From: Pomphorhynchus laevis
Taxonomy: Eukaryota > Acanthocephala > Palaeacanthocephala > Echinorhynchida > Pomphorhynchidae
DNA length: 64,000 bases
Reading direction: 5' to 3'
Assembly: GCA_012934845.2 (NCBI GenBank)
Contig: WNNJ02001297.1
Coordinates: 1 to 64,000, forward strand
Positions within the stretch are counted from its first letter, which is position 1; each line of letters begins with the position of its first letter. The notes beneath the pieces were generated by a model. It searched no databases. It saw nothing but the letters and a program-made list of their open reading frames with translations, and was not told the DNA's origin. Below, in pieces: positions 21,403 to 32,564 of this stretch. The position numbers and the translations under genes were made by a program.

Positions 21403-22650
21403 TACAAGGTAGGGATTGGTTAACAGCTCAGCCCCTATCTTCACATGAGTGTCCAAAACATAACGTCGCAAATCAGATGAAACGATTACAAAATCGATAA
21501 TTGATATTTGACTGAGAGAATCCTAATGACATGTGCATCTATGGATATCCCTATGTTCAAACATGGTGTTGGTTATGCACAAATTGTTACGAGAACAAAA
21601 GTGCAATAATTCCACACCACTCGCATTCATATCAGAGAGTCTGTTACTCCCCAACACTTCCTTCCAAGTAATACTGTCGCTACCAACATGATCATTGAAG
21701 TAACCCAATAGAACGAGGGAATCTCCAACAGGAGTACTATCAAGCAAAGCCTGAAGATCTTCCACGAAGGCTGCGTATTACGAGATAGCATACGCACACA
21801 CAGAAGTTATCTCCTTTCCCTCTTTGACTAAAAGTCTTAGATACGCCAACCTTTCGTTCACTGGTTTAAACCTCTTTACCACGAACGACAACCAAGGACT
21901 TGTAAGTATCCTTATACCGGCCTGTCGTCGCTTTCCGTTGGTAACTCCCGAATAGTTCAAGATCCAACCTTGATCTAAAAGTTTAGTTCAAGTTCCAGAA
22001 CAGTGAAGAGAAGTCACTTCGACTATTTCTAGACCGAAGCGAACCATCTCTTTTACTAATTCTGTTTCCTTCCCTGCTAGCGAGATGACATTCCATATTC
22101 CTACATAAAGGCTAGTCCGCTTCCGATGTTGATGCCTCTTTCGCTGTTTCCGTACAACTGCCTGATCACACGACACCCGACAATGAAAACTCTTCCGGTC
22201 AGTGGTGAGTTGACCATTGCTCTTCGCACTTAATTTATATTTTGTAATTTGTTTGCTAGTCATTTTCATTGTCTTGGTTTGTTCGGCTATTTCCCGTTCC
22301 CAATATCCATTGATGATCCAACATCGCTACTGTAAGTAAACAGGTCTCCGAGACTCTCTTCCGCCTTTTCGTCCATTGCCCAATCTGCCGTTTGAGTCAT
22401 CGGAGTGATTTTATTTGATCGGCTATATCCCGTTCCAGATATCCTGTGATGATTATTCATCACTGCTGCAAGGAAACAGTTCCCTTTGACTGTCTTCCGG
22501 CTTTTCGTCCATTGTCCAATCCACCGTGGGAGTCCTCGGAGGTATCTGAGATAGTCTATGAAAGGAATATCTCTACGGCTGATGCAAGTCGGCCAATTAT
22601 TTAGCCGTTGATCGACGAATGTCGAACATACGTTGCTTGGCCGCTCCACG
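21403..22650 (-). mobile_element. LINE 5' part: AP endonuclease, minus strand
   Basis: The minus strand encodes an apurinic-type LINE endonuclease of the kind often annotated craniofacial development protein 2-like: VGIWNVISLAGKETELVKEM (22,160-22,100), YSGVTNGKRRQAGI, PVNERLAYLRL, VLLGYFNDHVGSDS (about 21,700), NNLCITNTMFEHRDIH (about 21,555), IIDFVIVSSDLRRYVLD (about 21,490). The RT part is absent. The 5' UTR (22,284-22,556) is a two-unit repeat. It has a few stops. Confidence 0.75.
22284..22556 (-). repeat. 136-bp tandem duplication in LINE 5' UTR
   Basis: Two diverged direct units of about 136 bp, each starting CGGCTAT(T/A)TCCCGTTCC and containing CTTTTCGTCCATTG-CCAATC. They lie just upstream (on the minus strand) of the endonuclease ORF, like promoter monomers of some LINEs. 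Confidence 0.8.
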
Positions 22651-23190
22651 AAGAGGCTAATTTGTAGTGGGTGCCAGTTTAATACTTAATCGACTGGCAC
22701 TTAGCGGCCCTAGTTTGACTATTATGCTGTATATTATATCTGTGTTGTCTAAACCTAGTTTTCAATATGTAATGTTTTTTCCTATATATTGCAATCCACA
22801 TGTACATTGTATTAGATACACTACACCTGCTGTATTGCAGTTATCATTTATATTTAACCAAAAACATGTTTGGTCGTATTACTCACAAAGCAATTATTAT
22901 TTATAACATCACAAGCTTTACAAATTTTCTGTTACATTTTAACGATCTTAAATTACAATATTTAGTACTTACGTATTTTTCCAATACTTAAATTCTAAAT
23001 TTCGAATAATTGAAAATCTTTTTTTAATATTAATATATTTTCTCTTTGAAATGTATGTATAGATTGTATGTATGTATGCTTTAGATATATGTATGTATGC
23101 TTCTAAATGTATGTATGCTTTAGATAAGTAATGTGATATGTGATAAATATGTAGCTGAACATAACTTTTATCAATTCTTCACTACTTTAG
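22651..23190. other. Intron; short ATGTATGT repeats
   Basis: No gene. Around 23,053-23,125 there are three loose copies of ATGTATGTATGCTTTAGAT. Confidence 0.5.
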
Positions 23191-23355
23191 AAGGACGGAT
23201 TGATATGTCAGTTATTATTTTGCATAAAAAATGTGTCGCAACATGATAATATTAACTGGTCAACTGAGCTAAAAAATTTACTGGAGATGAATAAGGATGT
23301 AATTAAAATGAACAATAACGATCAAACAATTTCTTTCGTGTACACATTTGGTCAG
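23191..23355 (+). CDS. CHS: Probable myosin motor exon
   Basis: 55 codons, in phase 0 at both ends, between the acceptor ACTACTTTAG and the donor CAG/GTACAA. It contains FCIKNVSQHDNINW and LLEMNKDVIKMNN. The pattern F-x-I-K-x-(V) ... x-L-L-E-x-N-K-D matches the motor strand F-x-I-K-H-Y-A-G-x-V-x-Y ... F-L-E-K-N-K-D, with the H-Y-A-G core diverged. The phase agrees with exons on both sides. Confidence 0.55.
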
Positions 23356-23635
23356 GTACAACACGGATTTTATTATAACAGTGTGCGACTAAATTTTTTC
23401 ATATACAATTGTTTAGGTTAACTATAATATAACAAGATTGATCCGAGATTTTAATTGTAACCTCACTCAAAGCATGATCAAATGTCTTTTTCGGAACTCA
23501 ATATTTTCAACAAGTCAGGAATTGTCATTGGATCCACTTAGAATCAGGCAAATATAAAAAACTAGTTTTCGCAATTGAGTATATAATACTTTAATTGCTT
23601 ACTCAACAATTGATTGAAATCCCTTTTGACTTAAG

Positions 23636-23800
23636 TATCCATTGATGATAAAAATTGTTTTAAATTTCATCAATATGCATAGGAGCAAAACTCATCAATA
23701 CCAATTCAATATAATTGAAAATACCGTCAATTTTGCAAATCATTTTACAAATGATGCCGAATCGCTAATTAACCACGCTGCAGTAAATACAGTTTTGATT
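23636..23800 (+). CDS. CHS: Possible myosin motor exon (3' border unresolved)
   Basis: Follows the acceptor TTGACTTAAG in the phase left by the previous exon. NTVNFANHFTNDAESLINHA fits the motor block T-V-x-x-x-F-x-x-x-L-x-x-L-M just before the (R)C-I/L-K-P-N motif, which opens the next recognised exon at 28,992. The frame stays open to 23,877. No donor with the phase needed by the 28,992 exon is obvious, so the end is approximate. Confidence 0.4.
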
Positions 23801-23940
23801 CATTTTGAATTTTTTAAATTATTTTTATCTTATTGCTTAGATTATTATCAACAAGCTATGCCTACAGATTACCAATGATTATACACACTTTATCATGTAC
23901 GTTGTACTTAAAATTGCTTAACAATATTTATATATAAAAC

Positions 23941-24710
23941 TATATCCATCCTGATCTGTATTTTAGATATTCAGGAACTATCAGGTATAATTGAAATAAT
24001 AATAAAATAGCGAAAGTTACTAATTACTAGTTACTAGTAACTAGTAGCATCTTCATAAATTAGAAACATTTTCTAGTTTGTGAAGATTTCTGAATAATGG
24101 TTTATAATGTCTCAAGATTTTAGCCAATCTTTCGACATTAAGATACATTTTACTAGCGAATATCAAAATAACTAGCATCTTCAAAAATTAGAAAACAATT
24201 TCTATATGGAAATATAAAAATAATTTTGCTTTCAATTATACCTGATTGTTCCTAAATATTTAAAATGTAAAATTAAATGTAAAATTTGGATAGTTCAATC
24301 ATATGTGCATAATTGCGATAAAGTATTTTTTATTACTTCAATCTTAATATTTTTTAGAACCATAATCTGATCCTTGCATTATTTGTATTCCTTATTGAAT
24401 AATTTTATATCATTGTTTTTAAATTTTTAAATTTCCAGGAACTATCAGGTATAGTTAAACGACAATAAAAATTATTTTGATATTTCGCTAGTAACTACTA
24501 GCATCTTCAGATAATTAACATAAAAATGAAAAAAATCACATAAATAAAGTTTTTTGTCGGTTTGCACATTGATGCTGGAATATTCTAGAAATTTTTCTGA
24601 AGATGCTAGCAATTACTAGCGAAATATTAACATGATTTATCTTATCGTTCAACTATACCTGATAGTTCCTGGATATTTAAAAATTTAAATACAGATCAGG
24701 ATGGATATAT
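23941..24710. repeat. Compound fold-back element, four half-units
   Basis: The outer arms are inverted: ATATCCATCCTGATCTGTAT at 23,942 and its complement ending near 24,709. Inside, the unit GGAACTATCAGGTATA(A/G)TTG, a TATTTCGCTAGTAAC-type core and CTAGCATCTTCA occurs four times: forward at 23,974, reverse ending near 24,258, forward at 24,437, reverse ending near 24,672. The core matches the fold-back elements at 3.3 and 31.35 kb. Confidence 0.75.
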
Positions 24711-24894
24711 TTCTAATTATTGTTTTTGGACAAATGAATTTTAAGATGTAAGATTTGCCAAATTCAGAAAATGCATCTGTCGGAAATATTGAAACAACGC
24801 ATAAGAGATAAATCTTAGGGTTCATTGTTTAAATATAAGAAGTTTGTCTAAAGAAATAATTTATACAATAATCTTCATTAGAACATATTTTAGT

Positions 24895-25800
24895 TTATAA
24901 GATTAAAATAATTAAAGTAATTAAAGCACACTTTAAAAAATATTGCAAGGTAATCGAATTAATACTGGTATGAAACACTATTTCAGTATTAATTCTACAA
25001 AAGAATTTTTAGAACACACAAAAGTAATAAATTTTTAAAATATAAATACTTACGAGTTTAGTACGCTTTATACAAATTTAGATATAACAGATATTAAAGA
25101 AGCGTTAGAAAATTTAATTAACTTTATATTTGGAAGTAGAAAAACATATATATTATAATAACTATAACGCATATCTAAAAAATATCACAATAAAAAAATA
25201 TAAATATATGAATAAAATTGAATTGAAAGAAGTTATAAATATTTTAATAAATCAAATTATTTGAAAGTGAGCACATCTATATTCAGACAAATAAAAGGTG
25301 TTCCAGTGTGTAGTAATATTAGCATAATTATAACTGACTTATTTTTAAGCTTTTTAAAATATAGAGTTGTTTATAACTGTGCAAAATATAAATCTAAATT
25401 ATATAAAGTATGAAATATATGTTTCGATATATTGATGATATGTGTGTATTTCACTCTTATGATTTTTATTTAATTAGTAAACAAATTTATCCAGAAAGCC
25501 CTATTCTTAACAAAACCAATATTAATGATAAAGAAGGTGTATATCTAGATGTGAACATTAAATTAACATTAACTAAAACTACTTTTTAATTATATCTTAA
25601 AGATGATATTAAAATTTACACGAAACAGCTTTTGGCGTGATCACTCATGCTATCAATTTAATATTAAATATAATACATAAAATAATGAAATTTTAAGAAT
25701 TGCTATAATATGTAATGCTGTTGGCTTTCTTTAAAATCATTTAAATAATTTAATAGATGCATATTTTAAACTAAGTTACTATGAAAATAAAATCAATTAG
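24895..25800 (+). mobile_element. Penelope-like RT copy (abundant family)
   Basis: Decayed RT copy: TGMKHYFSINSTKEFL (about 24,967), LYTNLDITDIKEALENLINF (about 25,070), the P-x-GG-like block near 25,300, Y-I-D-D (about 25,430), DKEGVYLDVNIKLTL (about 25,530) and a C-terminal 'LNNLIDAYFKL' remnant. It stops without the tail and is followed at once by a second copy. It is broken. Confidence 0.8.
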
Positions 25801-27375
25801 AACGCACCAAAGGAATAATTTTTTTATTAATTTGGATAAGTAGGGTATAAAAATTGAATCAGATAATAAAACTATACCTATATTATATTGGAATCCAAAA
25901 TTACAAAAATCCAATAAAACCTAGGTTCATATGTAGTGCTTTTAAATGTACATTAAAACCACTTTATTTTTATATGAAAAAATACTTAAAATAATTAAAG
26001 CACATTTTAAAAAATATTGTAGGATAATCAAAATTAATACTTGTATGAAACACTATTTCAGTATTAATTGCACAAAAGAATTTTTAGAAGAGACAAAAGG
26101 AATAAATTTTCAAAATATAAATACATACGATTTTAGTTCGCTTTATACAAATCTAGATTTAGTTGATATTAAAGAAGCGCTAGTAAAATTAATTAATCTT
26201 ATCTTCTGAAGAGGATATACATACATATGCTATAATAACTATAACGCAAATCTTACAAAAATTAAATCATTTAATAAATATAAATATATGGATAAAATGG
26301 AATTAATAGAATCTTTAAATATTTTTATAAATTATTATTTAAAAGTAGGTGCATATGTATTTAAACAAATAAAAGGTATTCCAATGAGAGGTAATAGTAA
26401 CCCAATTATAGCTGGCTTGTTTTTAAGCTTTATAGTTAAACAGTTTTAAACATTTAGTTCATAACTGTTTAAAAAATAATACTTATCTATATAACGATAT
26501 GAAATATGTTTCGATACATTGATGATAAATGTATATTTAATTCTAATAATTTTTATTTAATTAGTGAACACATTTATCCAGAAAGCCTTATTCTTAACAA
26601 AACCAATATTAATGATAAAGAAGGTGTATATCTAGATATGAACATTAAATTAACATTAACTAAAACTACTATTAATTTATATCGTAAAGATGACATATTT
26701 AAATTTACAAGACACATATTTTTGCATGAGCATTCATGTATACCATAAAATATAAAATATAATGTAGTACTAATGAAATTTTAAGGATTACAACTATTTG
26801 TAACCAATAGTTGTTTGTCACAACTATTCATCTAAAATAAAAGATAATTCACTAAATCATGAAATTTAAGAACTGAAGCAATTTGTAACGATATTGCATT
26901 TCTTCAAAATCATTTTAATAATTTAATATATGCATATTTTAAACTAGGTTACTTTTAAAATACAATTAAACTGAAAATAGTAAAATATACAAATTAACGC
27001 ATTATTATTAAATGCATTTAAACTCTTAAGATTAAATTTTTTATGGATATAAATGCAATTTATATTAGAATAAAATACACCAGATAATAAAATTTCATCA
27101 GAGGAAATACGTCATTAGCATATATTTCGCCCCACTGCTGTGTTGGGTCAAGGAATAGAAGCTGAAACCTGATAGCATATTAGAGTTTATCCAAATGACC
27201 TCTGATTTTAATTCTCATACATTGTTTATTATTTATTGATCAATTCATAAAATTCGAGATTAAAAAATTCTGAACTCTTAAAAACCTTAATTATATAAAA
27301 TCTTAAAATTTAAATATTTTTTAAATAAATTTTATAAAATACGTTGACTCAGATAACTGACCTCATTAATAAAAT
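25800..27375 (+). mobile_element. Penelope-like RT copy with 3' tail (abundant family)
   Basis: Plus strand. It runs from the SDNKTIPILYWNPKL block (about 25,860) through NTYDFSSLYTNLDLVDIKEA (26,120-26,180) and MFRYIDDKCIFNSNNF (26,506-26,553) to DKEGVYLDMNIKLTLTK (about 26,618-26,670). The 3' tail includes a degraded pseudoknot near 27,125-27,190 and the family terminus near 27,345. It lies head-to-tail with the preceding copy. Broken but still readable. Confidence 0.8.
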
Positions 27376-27379
27376 TTTT

Positions 27380-28450
27380 TAGTAAACTTAGTTGAACAAG
27401 TAAATTATATTTTTACTGAATATTAAATACAAATTATTTAACAGACAACATAAGAACTAAAACATATTAAGATACAAAGAGATAGGATAACATCATTACT
27501 AATACAATTATATATGTCAAATATTATTAACAAGGTTAAAACTGCAAATAAATGTTACTAAATGTAAATTTTCAACAATATAATTTTATATCTTGATTAT
27601 TGAATGTATCATTTGCAAGATCTCGTAGTTTTTTAATAATAGAATTTATTGTTTGCAATATTGAACTATATTGCTTACCAATTTTTGTTTATTTCTATTA
27701 TTTTGTTAAAATAAAACTAGGAAATATGTTTTAGAATTATTTAAGAAATGTTAATGTCATCCTTCCACGTTATTAGTAATTTGGCAGATACTATCATCCA
27801 CATTTTGGATATCAACAAAAAGTATCTGTCTTTTTGATAATCACATTTAAATAATGTTTCAACCCTTACTTTAATTTATTTATATGTAATCACATTTTTC
27901 ATATTTTATTAAAATAAAATATGTAAAATATTAAAAATATTTAAAAATAAAATATTTTTTTAATTATTACTAAACATATATTTAACTGTTTTACTAAAAA
28001 TTAAGCAATTCAATGGGAACAAAACAAAATCAGCATCCGACTCGATATATGATACTTTATTCAAAGTTGTCTTGTTATTGAAATTTACAGATAAAACCAC
28101 GTAAAGTTAAATATATTTATAGCTTTCCCATATTTAAATACACATTTGCGCCTAGTTTTAAATTTATTTTCAAATAACTTTTTTACTTGAGATAATCTCG
28201 TAACCAATAGATATATAAAAAGCTCGATTAAGATTAATATTGTTTACATCAATAAATATATAATCGTTTTATAATATTTTTTCGCCATGGTAAAAATCAA
28301 CTTTTGCGATTGAATTAAATGAACTTTAAAATTTTGAATAGAACTAGATTTTGAGTCAAATTCGACGCATTTCTGATAAAGAGATTATAATTCCGTTTTA
28401 ATAATCAGCATTGCATCTGTGTAATGAATTAAACTTTTTGTATATGTTTT
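27380..28450. other. AT-rich intron stretch
   Basis: Nothing recognised apart from A/T-rich low-complexity sequence. Confidence 0.5.
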
Positions 28451-28455
28451 TCCGA

Positions 28456-28525
28456 TAAACAGCAGCTTAGTGAGTAGAGCTCTAGACTTATAATCCAGTG
28501 ATCGTATATTTGATACTTATATTTG
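28456..28525 (+). repeat. tRNA-like relic (SINE head or tRNA pseudogene)
   Basis: AGCTTAGTGAGTAGAGC is a good tRNA D-arm/box A. It is followed by CTAGACTTATAATCCAG, which would be an anticodon arm with loop CTTATAA (anticodon TAT), and then GTGATCG. The box B/T-arm (GTTCGA) is degraded to ATATTTGAT. It sits directly against a Penelope-like tail. Confidence 0.55.
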
Positions 28526-28529
28526 ATAC

Positions 28530-28815
28530 CGGTGTTATGTCGGGTCGAGGAATAGGCGCCGGAACCTGATAACATAGCAGTTCCTCCTGATGGCCTCTAA
28601 TTCTTATTCAGATACATTGTATGTTATTTATTAGTCAATTCATAAAAATTGAGTTTTATTTTAAATTTAATTTTTTTATTTTAACTTGATATTAATGATA
28701 TAAAATCTTAAATAACAATTATTTATAATTATGTATTCTTTAATTATTTGAATTTTATTTAGTATTATTTTTAATTTATAAATATAAAATACGTAGACTC
28801 AATTATCTGATCTGA
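28530..28815 (+). mobile_element. Penelope-like family 3' tail
   Basis: Tail fragment starting inside the pseudoknot (TGTTATG, then GGCGCC, then ACATAGCAG) and ending at the terminus ACGTAGACTCAATTATCTGA near 28,812. The 5' strand of P1 is lost. Confidence 0.8.
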
Positions 28816-28991
28816 TTCTAAAAAATTATTCTATTAAAAAATTAAAAACAGAAAACTAATTTATAATAAATATTTTAATTGTTCTGGAAAAATATGAATT
28901 TTCTAAACAAAAATTATTAACTCATTTATTTGATATTCTTACTTTAAAAGATTCTTAGTACAATTTTTTAAATTAATATGTTCTTATTTAG

Positions 28992-29141
28992 TTCGTTAAA
29001 ACCGAATAACGATGTTGATTCGAAAATATTTGATAACGATTTTGTCCGTGAGCAACTACATCAGTACAATATCTTCGACATTGTTCACATTAAACGCCAC
29101 TGCTATTCAATCACATTCAGTCAGATTGACTTTGTCAATAT
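28992..29141 (+). CDS. CHS: Myosin motor exon, KPN motif and converter
   Basis: Acceptor TTATTTAG, donor GTAAGA. The translation opens SLKPNNDVDSKIFDNDFV and continues EQLHQYNIFDIVHIKRH and ITFSQIDFVN. This is the classic motor sequence (C-I-)K-P-N-(D) ... F-D-x-x-x-V-x-x-Q-L-x-x-x-x-(I/M)-x-(D/E)-x-V-x-I-(K/R)-(K/R) ... F-x-x-F. It lies about 3.6 kb upstream of the chitin synthase membrane exon on the same strand, which is the fusion order of molluscan-type chitin synthases. Confidence 0.85.
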
Positions 29142-29190
29142 GTAAGAGATTAATGATATCAATAAAATAATTAAAGTCTTAACAATTCAG

Positions 29191-29306
29191 CTTTCAAAGT
29201 TGTATTCGTGCATTTAATATTGTTTCCCCTTATCCAGATGAAACATGCAGACAATATCTAAAAATAGCGAAAATAAGAGAATATACGATCGACAAACAAA
29301 TGGTAG
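29191..29306 (+). CDS. CHS: Myosin motor exon, end of converter
   Basis: Separated from the previous exon by a 49-bp intron. The join gives DFVN-I-FQSCIRAFNI, then PDETCRQYLKIAKI, REYTIDKQM. Family match: C-x-x-I/L-L-x-x-x-x-I ... Y-x-I/L-G-K-x-K, with Asp-Lys in place of Gly-Lys. The acceptor AACAATTCAG was chosen because it keeps the frame. The donor was placed at AG/GTACAA to fit the next exon's phase. A donor 4 nt earlier is possible. Confidence 0.8.
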
Positions 29307-29376
29307 GTACAATTAAAATCAGTTTAAATTACTTTCAATTTTATTATTACTTCATACTGTGTATCAATATTTATAG

Positions 29377-29585
29377 TGAAAGCTTTCAATCTCAATAGCA
29401 GTACTCTTTTCATTAATTTAGACAATGAATCAATGATTATACCAAAAATTCAAACAAAGTACTTCACTTTAAGTCTTATTTTACATATACAATACGAAGA
29501 GTTTCTTACTTTGTATAAAATTAAAATAATGACAGCATTACGAATATGCAACTCCTCGCAACTAAATCTATCTAACACAAACGAT
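29377..29585 (+). CDS. CHS: Motor-neck exon
   Basis: Starts after TATTTATAG and is open for 69 codons: VKAFNLNSSTLFINLD, then MIIPKIQTKYFTL and KIKIMTALRI. The order 'K-x-F ... I-Q-x-x-(Y/F)' fits the end of a myosin motor with a degenerate IQ-like helix. The proposed donor is GAT/GTATTA, phase 0, which joins the linker exon at 30,630. Confidence 0.65.
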
Positions 29586-30629
29586 GTATTAACATAACCA
29601 CATAATGTCAATCATTTGAAGCTCAATATTTAAAAATGTATAAAGCTCAAACTTAGATTGTACTCGTGAAATCTATTTGAATTTAATGTGAATTTAAAAA
29701 ATGTTTTTAATCTTAGTGCGTATGACAATTCTTGTATAATCTTACGAACTATCGCCGTATTCGGTTGCAGATAATGGTCAGTCAGTTGTATGATTAGTAT
29801 TCTGATCTTTAAAAATTATTGAGTACTGAAATAATTTATAGAACTGACACTGTAAATCAGAATTCTAAACTTTATTGTATGTTCGTTCTATGCAAATGCG
29901 TACGTGGCTGATTAAGCAAGCATCATTTTGATGAATGACAATTATAGAATATCACCATAAGTCTTGTGTAATTTCTGTAATATTAATACACTTTACGATC
30001 AAAGCTGATAGGGATAGTTTTCACAAAAGTATTTTCTGTATAATTTAGCAGTTTTAAGAAAATAAACTAATTTAATAATACATCAAAAGGCTGAACAGGT
30101 TCGAAGTAAAAAAATAGAGCGTAACTTTGGGTAACAACTAACTCGATCGATCGAATATCACGATTCAACTTAATATTTATGGAAGACTACTTACTATTAA
30201 TTACTTTTTTTGATTTTAATTATCAGACCTAATTATTAAATATAGAAGAAATATAATTAACTGGGCAATTAAAATCGTATGGTTGCAAGAATTTCACCAA
30301 TGAAAATACTAAGAATAAATGAGTCAATTTCGTCCTCAATAAAACGTTTGAATCCATAACACTTTCATTTATTCGTACAAACAAGAGTCTTTATTGTTTA
30401 CATTGCATAGATTTAAAGAAGTTTTATAGTTTACAAAATCAACTACAGAAAATAAGATTTCTACCGAAAAATAAGATATTAGTTTTTATATAATTACTAA
30501 ATGTATACACAATAAATGCTCGTTTTATAGTCGCTACTTGATTTTAATTAAGGATATTGAAAAATATTTTATATTATCGTTCAAAATATACCAGCCAATT
30601 ATAACGGACTATTATTTTTATGGTTATAG
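29586..30629. other. Intron (about 1.0 kb), nothing recognised
   Basis: No repeat family or additional exon was recognised, though a small linker exon could be hidden here. Confidence 0.5.
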
Positions 30630-30779
30630 GTTTATCTAAAATACCACAATTTTGAACGGCTTCTGAGTATAAAACATAAAGTAAACGAGGATAAGAAATT
30701 TGGAGCAATGGATATTAAGGAAAATCTTTGTTTACTTGGCTTATCTGATAGCGGAACTAGCTCTGAAGCTAATGACGAC
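30630..30779 (+). CDS. CHS: Linker exon between motor and chitin synthase
   Basis: 50 codons between the acceptor GGTTATAG and the donor GTATGT. It includes FERLLSIKHKVNEDKKFG and LCLLGLSDSGTSSEANDD, a charged then Ser/acid-rich linker of no known fold. An internal ATG at 30,708 could be the start of a shorter chitin synthase transcript, with a TATAAAA at 30,668. The frame is open upstream to a good acceptor, so I read it as an internal exon. Confidence 0.6.
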
Positions 30780-30833
30780 GTATGTGAACTTATCACCACA
30801 TTTAACTATTATACATAATTTCTTCTTTATTAG

Positions 30834-30862
30834 TCTCGCAAGTCAAACGTGTCCAATAAGCG
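30834..30862 (+). CDS. CHS: Linker micro-exon (29 nt)
   Basis: Encodes SRKSNVSNK plus two bases (CG) of an Arg codon. The flanking introns are 54 bp and 1.7 kb. The acceptor TTTATTAG and the donor GTAGGT are acceptable. The split Arg codon is completed by the C that opens the next exon. Confidence 0.6.
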
Positions 30863-31346
30863 GTAGGTAATCCTTCTTAACACATTTATTGATATTTTTT
30901 AAATATGTCCTTGTTTATAATGCGCTAATTTGGGTAAAATCAACTAACGTTTTATGTTTAAAACGTCTTTTGTATAGAGATTCAACTTTAAGATCTTACT
31001 AATAATTATATTTTCTAAGCTGAAATATTCTTGCATTTAAAAGATTATTGTTAAATATTTAAGGACACGGTAGACAAATCGATAAAATTGGAACCACAAA
31101 ATAACATCGATATTATATTTAATGGCAATTAAATCAACAGTGAGATTTGATAAAATAATACATTATGGTTTTTGATTTATGGCTAAAATTTTGCGATTAT
31201 TAAGATATCTAAACCTCTACTGTAAAGGAAACAGGCTCGTAAACACAAGCAAAGTTTACGTAAAATCATCATTAGGCTTATTTATTGAAATTGTTGAGTC
31301 TGACTAAAAATTATTTGCGGATTTTAATTATTCGGAATTTCCAAGC

Positions 31347-31459
31347 AGGATCAACAAAGCATAAATTTATTTGTATTTCGCTAGTAGCTGTTATTATTTT
31401 TTTCTGATGATATAGCAGCTAACGAAATATAAAAATAAATTTGTGTTTTGTTGATCCTT
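31347..31459. repeat. Fold-back hairpin element
   Basis: About 110 bp with arms GGATCAACAAAGCATAAATT and AATTTGTGTTTTGTTGATCC. The inner core ATTTCGCTAGTAGCTG pairs with CAGCTAACGAAAT around a CTGATGATA loop. It shares its core with the elements at 3.3 and 24 kb. It lies inside a chitin synthase intron. Confidence 0.75.
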
Positions 31460-31689
31460 CCTCAAAACTCCAAATTTAGCAAATTAATCAAAATCAGTTA
31501 TATTTAATTGTGATTATATTCATTTTACTGGTAGAAAGTGTGCCCTTATCTGCTCAAAATTAAAGCGTTAACTAGACTATATGCTATCCACATTGGAGCT
31601 ATATTTAAATATAATTATTTCAAGCTTAATGTTTAACATATTACAAGAAATAAAATGTGGCATGTATTTAAAATCGCTGTTATGTAGGT

Positions 31690-31970
31690 TTTTTAAAAGA
31701 AGAAAAAACCTGATACAATATCAGTTTTTCCTTATGACCTATAATCTTAATTCTAATACATGGTATATTGTATAGTAGGTTCATAACAATACTGGGTTAT
31801 AAAAATCATTTTTTATTATAAAAATATTTACATTTTTTTAAATTTATATTACAAATTTTTCGTCTAAGTTAAGTGATCCAAAATACTTGAACTATGTATT
31901 TGTACGACATTATTTTTGTAAATTTTTTATTTAACCATAATAAGCCGAACAAAATATTTTCTAATATATT
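31690..31970 (+). mobile_element. Penelope-like family tail remnant
   Basis: A strongly decayed tail: AAAACCTGATACAATATCAG, TTCCTTATGACCTATAATC, and the AT-rich 3' part. No P1 remains. Confidence 0.55.
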
Positions 31971-32039
31971 AATTATAAAAATATAATTAAAAGTAAATTT
32001 AAATAATTTAATTTGTCAAGTGGAATATTTTTATTTACG

Positions 32040-32400
32040 GATATTTAATAATATTCTCTGTGGTAGCATAAGAGATAACTCTAGATAATAAAATCCAATT
32101 AAATTGAGAGATAATCGCATCAGGGATAATTACATCAGAGGAAATACATCACTGGCATGTATTTGGCCCTATCTTAAATTGGGTTGAGAAACAGTGGCCG
32201 AAACCCGAGAACATAGCAGTTACTCCTGATGACCTTCAATTTTTATTATAATACACGGCATATTATATATCAATCGCTTCATAAAAATTCAGTGCCATGA
32301 AAATTTGTTTTAAGATAAATTTAGTTTTATTTTTTAATTTATTTACAGTACAAAATATGTATTATCACTTAAGTTATTTGATCTCATTATATTTGACAGT
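32040..32400 (+). mobile_element. Penelope-like family 3' tail
   Basis: Contains the hairpin AAATACATCACTGGCATGTATTT (strands AAATACAT and ATGTATTT) and the degraded pseudoknot (GGCCC ... GGCC, CATAGCAG) at 32,140-32,225. It ends near 32,390, about 170 bp before the next exon. Confidence 0.75.
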
Positions 32401-32564
32401 ATACTTTCATTTGATAAATTGGATAAATGTCATTTTGTGATAATTCCAAAAGCTAATCGTTATTGATTAGCTATACGTATGCTCACTTTTAGCTTTCATA
32501 TGCTCACAATAATATCGAGATTCTAACAGAAAAAGCATTTAATAATTGCTAATACTTTATTTAG

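Noticed and set aside
30668-30708. TATAAAA box followed by an ATG, as a chitin synthase promoter and start
   Set aside because: The frame is open upstream to a good acceptor at 30,629 and the motor exons lie just before in matching phase, so this is more likely inside an exon. An alternative short transcript cannot be excluded.
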